From positions 1 to 43,314 of the forward strand of contig JBCDKT010000033.1 of assembly GCA_038746285.1 (NCBI GenBank): DNA of 43,314 nucleotides, given 5' to 3'. Shown here in pieces: positions 40,661-43,314 of this stretch (position 1 is its first letter; every line of letters starts with the position of its first letter). Under the pieces are notes generated by a model that had not been told where the DNA came from, searched no databases, and saw nothing but the letters and a program-made list of their open reading frames with translations. The stretch is from Bacteroidota bacterium (GTDB lineage: Bacteria; Bacteroidota; Rhodothermia; Rhodothermales; JANQRZ01). Made by a program: the position numbers and the translations under genes.

Positions 40661-41809
40661 GTGACCCTGTTCAACCGCTGGATACACAGCTACGCCGTGC
40701 CGACCGAGGGGCTCGCGCTCTTCCGCATCCTCTTCGCCGGCCACACCCTACTGCTGGGGTTCCCGACGTTCGGCTGGGTGAGCTCGCTCCCACCTGCCTT
40801 CTTCAGCCCGCCGGAGTTCAGCCTCGGGGCGTTCTTCGCCAGCATGCCCAGCGCGTTTTTCCTCAATGCCCTCTTCGTCGCCGAGGCTGTCCTCGTTGTC
40901 GCGCTCCTGTTTGGCTACCGGACGCGCCTCGTCTCTCTCCTCCTAGCGGCCGTCATCTCGGTCGGGCTGACGTTCGTGTATTCGCAAGGGAAGATCCAGC
41001 ACGGGACGACCTTCTTCATCCTTACCGTGCTTGTGATGGCCTTCTCGCGGTGGGGAGACGCCTTCTCGCTGGACGCCGTGCGGCGCCGGGACGGCGGTCT
41101 GCAGGAGCCGCCGTCCGTCGCATGGGCCAACGCATGGCCCGTGGCCCTCATGGCGCTTGCAATAGCGTTCGGCTACTTCTCGGCAGGGTTCCCCAAGTCT
41201 CTCGTTTGGTTGGACTTCGACCTCAACACACATGGCGCACGAGACTGGCTCTCCGGTAGGGTCCAGCGCGGAGACCAGGGAGTCTTCGGCCTCTGGCTGT
41301 TTCACAACCACACCAATGCGCTTGCGTGGGAGCTGACGGACCTCACGGCTGTAGCCTTCGAGATCGGCTTCCTGTTCGCCGTCCTCCACTTCCGCCTGTT
41401 CAGGACCTTTCTCGTCCTAGCCGTCGTCTTCCACACGGCGAATACATTCATCCTCGGGATCGACTTCACGCGCCTCGGCTTCATCTACGCGCTGTTCATG
41501 CCGTGGGAGCGCCTGCTCGCAGGCCGGTGGGGCGAGCGTCTGCGATCGGCGGGGGCGGTGTTCGCCTCGCCGCGCCTTTTCCTGTCGGTGATGGTGCTGG
41601 TGGCCGTCCTCGCCCTGGCGGTGCTCCCATTCGAGGTCCGGTGGTTCGGTCTCTTGAATCTCCCGCTGAGCCTCATTCTTGGCGAGGCGCTCAGGGCCGT
41701 CACGACGACAATCACGGTTGTCTTCGGGCTGCTCGTCGGAGCCGCCATCCTCCGCTCGCTTCTCGTGGACCTGTCAGTCGCGCTCCGAACCCGGCGCGAG
41801 GCTGCGTAG
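40661..41809 (+). CDS. HTTM-like (vitamin K-dependent gamma-carboxylase-like) integral membrane protein
   Basis: A 382-residue protein beginning GTG, with about eight to ten hydrophobic helices (ALFRILFAGHTLLLGF, FFLNALFVAEAVLVVALLFGY, FGYFSAGFPKSL). The opening TEGLALFRILFAG and the helix/loop order resemble HTTM/VKGC-like bacterial proteins, whose function is mostly unknown. The gamma-carboxylase base residues were not identified, so carboxylation is not claimed. It is co-transcribed with the upstream single-pass protein. Confidence 0.6.
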   Translation: MTLFNRWIHSYAVPTEGLALFRILFAGHTLLLGFPTFGWVSSLPPAFFSPPEFSLGAFFASMPSAFFLNALFVAEAVLVVALLFGYRTRLVSLLLAAVISVGLTFVYSQGKIQHGTTFFILTVLVMAFSRWGDAFSLDAVRRRDGGLQEPPSVAWANAWPVALMALAIAFGYFSAGFPKSLVWLDFDLNTHGARDWLSGRVQRGDQGVFGLWLFHNHTNALAWELTDLTAVAFEIGFLFAVLHFRLFRTFLVLAVVFHTANTFILGIDFTRLGFIYALFMPWERLLAGRWGERLRSAGAVFASPRLFLSVMVLVAVLALAVLPFEVRWFGLLNLPLSLILGEALRAVTTTITVVFGLLVGAAILRSLLVDLSVALRTRREAA

Positions 41810-41929
41810 TCGGCTAGTCTCGCCGCTGAGTCCTGACTGGGCGAGGCGCGCGCTAGCTTGTCCAGGAGGAGCGCGTGACGCAGAGCGACCTTACGGCGGC
41901 ACAAGGGAAGCACTCGCCCCCTTGCTGCC

Positions 41930-42433
41930 ATGCGCGCCCTGCTCCTGCTCTTCCTCGCCGTGACGGCTACCGCGCAACCGGCTCGCTACACCGCCTTCGT
42001 CGAGGTGCTCGGCAACACCGGCATCGCATCTCTCAACTTCGACTCGGTGAGCGAGCGCGGGTACGGCTTTCGGGTCGGCGGCTTCGTCGTTCCCGATCCG
42101 CTGTTTGGGTGCCGCGATACGGATCTATCGTGCCGGCATGAGGAGGAGGAGCGGGCGCTCGCTGCCGCGTTCATCGTCGTAATGGGGCACCGGCTGGTGG
42201 GCACGAGACATCACAAGCTGGAGCTGGGTCTCGGCGTCCTCGTCGGGACGGCCGAGCCAGGCGTGCTCAGCGCCCTGCCGCGCGCGGCGCTCACCGCGAC
42301 GCTCGGGTACCGCATCCAGCCGGAGACTCGGGGGCCTGGGCTTCGCGTCGGGCTTGCGCCGATCATCGCCCCGGACCGGGTGCTGCTCCGCCCCGGCGTC
42401 AGCCTGAGCTACGGCCTGCCCACGCCGCGCTGA
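41930..42433 (+). CDS. Secreted beta-rich protein, hypothetical
   Basis: A 167-residue protein with a signal peptide (MRALLLLFLAVTATAQP). It has a strand-rich body (TALTATLGYRIQPE-like, GLRVGLAPIIAPD) and a Cys pair (GCRDTDLSCRH). It looks like a small outer-membrane or periplasmic barrel. No family recognised. Its stop is eight bases from the end of the convergent purQ gene. Confidence 0.6.
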   Translation: MRALLLLFLAVTATAQPARYTAFVEVLGNTGIASLNFDSVSERGYGFRVGGFVVPDPLFGCRDTDLSCRHEEEERALAAAFIVVMGHRLVGTRHHKLELGLGVLVGTAEPGVLSALPRAALTATLGYRIQPETRGPGLRVGLAPIIAPDRVLLRPGVSLSYGLPTPR

Positions 42434-42441
42434 GAGGAGAG

Positions 42442-43152
42442 CTACGCCGCTACGCCCGCCCGAACGTGCTCGATGAGAGACCGGAAGACGAGCGCCCCGT
42501 CGGCCGAGCCGAGCAGGCCCTCGGCGCAGCGCTCCGGGTGCGGCATCATGCCGAGCACGTTGCCCGCCTCGTTGACGATCCCGGCGATGTTCTGCGCCGA
42601 GCCGTTCGGGTTGGCCGCGTCCGTGACCTCGCCCTCGGCGGTGGCGTAGCGGAAGACGACCTGCCCGTTCGCTTCCAGCCGGTCGAGTGTCTCAGCGTCG
42701 GCGTGGTAGTTGCCCTCGCCGTGGGCGACCGGGATCATCAGCGTCTGCCCGGCCTCGGCGGCGTTCGTAAACGGCGTGTCGGCGTTCTCGACGCGGAGGT
42801 GGACGTCCTTGCAGCCGAACCGGAGGGACGCGTTCCGCATGAGGGCCCCCGGCAGGAGGCCGGCCTCGCACAGCACCTGGAAGCCGTTGCAGACGCCGAG
42901 CACGAGGCCGCCTTCGTTTGCGAAGCGCACCACGTCTTTCATCACCGGCGAAAACCGGGCGATGGCTCCGGAGCGAAGGTAGTCGCCGTAGGAAAAGCCG
43001 CCGGGGACGATCACCACGTCGGCCTCGCCGATAGAGTCTTCCTTGTGCCAGACGAACCGGGCATCCTGGCCCATGACGTGCTTCGCGGCGTGGTAGGCGT
43101 CGTGGTCGCAGTTGGAGCCAGGGAAGACGAGGACAGCGAAGCGGACAGGCAT
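42442..43152 (-). CDS. purQ: Phosphoribosylformylglycinamidine synthase subunit PurQ
   Basis: A 236-residue class I glutamine amidotransferase. The nucleophile Cys88 is in GVCNGFQ, and the His205/Glu207 pair is in MMPHPE. The N-terminal [16 protein letters not shown] and [13 protein letters not shown] are PurQ signatures. It supplies ammonia to PurL in the fourth step of purine synthesis. PurS/PurL were not seen, so they lie elsewhere. Its upstream region runs into an octamer array. Confidence 0.95.
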   Translation of the reverse strand: MPVRFAVLVFPGSNCDHDAYHAAKHVMGQDARFVWHKEDSIGEADVVIVPGGFSYGDYLRSGAIARFSPVMKDVVRFANEGGLVLGVCNGFQVLCEAGLLPGALMRNASLRFGCKDVHLRVENADTPFTNAAEAGQTLMIPVAHGEGNYHADAETLDRLEANGQVVFRYATAEGEVTDAANPNGSAQNIAGIVNEAGNVLGMMPHPERCAEGLLGSADGALVFRSLIEHVRAGVAA

Positions 43153-43250
43153 GGCGCGGGGGGGCGAGAGTCAGGAGTCCGAGGTCGGGAGCCGAAGATA
43201 GGGACGGAGGACGGGGAGGATTTCTATGGCGTGGGGAGAATGGGCAGAGT

Positions 43251-43314
43251 GGGCGGATGGGCGGATGGGCGGATGGGCGGATGGGCGGATGGGCGGATGG
43301 GCGGATGGGCGGAT
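43251..43314 (+). repeat. 8-bp tandem repeat array (GGGCGGAT x8, cut by window end)
   Basis: Eight perfect GGGCGGAT copies run to the last base of the window. It lies upstream of purQ in intergenic DNA. The unit resembles the complement of the GACCTCCC array (GGGAGGTC), so both may be purine-rich arms of the same kind of element. Confidence 0.9.

Overview
The window reads as a chromosomal segment of a high-GC member of the Bacteroidota/Rhodothermota group (Rhodothermales-like). This placement is an inference from three things. Several secreted proteins end in type IX secretion system (T9SS) type A sorting domains. A PorV/PorQ-family protein and a large TonB-dependent receptor with a carboxypeptidase-regulatory-like N-terminus are present. 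Many genes lack a clear Shine-Dalgarno sequence. No rRNA, tRNA, CRISPR array, transposase or phage gene was seen.

Layout. 1-120: 3' end of rpsA. 174-2135: a membrane-anchored SGNH hydrolase with TPR repeats. 2137-2360: two tandem repeat arrays. 2366-3132 (minus): an SxtJ-family membrane protein and a DUF5989 mini-protein, separated by a small inverted-repeat element. 3287-26334: a roughly 23-kb starch/maltodextrin locus on the plus strand. 26331-30497 (minus): a quinone/catechol-detoxification-like operon (DHA2 MFS pump, MhqD-like esterase, MhqO-like dioxygenase, DUF5996). 30593-43152: mostly housekeeping and envelope genes (DUF971, LolA-like protein, OmpA-family protein, NDH-2, HMA copper chaperone-like protein, two small outer-membrane-like proteins, NrnA-type DHH phosphoesterase, an FG-GAP/VCBS T9SS cargo, an HTTM-like membrane protein pair, purQ). 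The window ends inside an octamer tandem repeat.

Starch locus. A LacI-type regulator has a near-perfect cre-like operator at its own predicted transcription start. It is followed by a TonB-dependent receptor, a 1219-residue surface protein and a PorV/PorQ-family protein; no SusD homologue is present. A terminator hairpin follows. Next come a starch-binding-like T9SS cargo, a T9SS-sorted GH13 amylase, a lipoprotein GH13 amylase, an ABC importer (solute-binding lipoprotein, two permeases, MalK-type ATPase) and a cytoplasmic GH31 alpha-glucosidase. The proposed flow is degradation at the surface, outer-membrane import, periplasmic trimming, ABC uptake and cytoplasmic hydrolysis to glucose.

The most unusual layer is non-coding. 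The operon is studded with palindromes and purine-left/pyrimidine-right repeat elements. One 72-bp REP-like palindrome sits at the 5' end of the lipoprotein amylase. A perfect 28-bp palindrome is translated as part of the solute-binding protein's signal peptide. An inverted repeat lies between malE and malF. A four-helix-bundle (23S rRNA intervening-sequence-protein family) gene with inverted-repeat flanks is wedged between malF and malG. A matching element without a gene sits between malG and malK.
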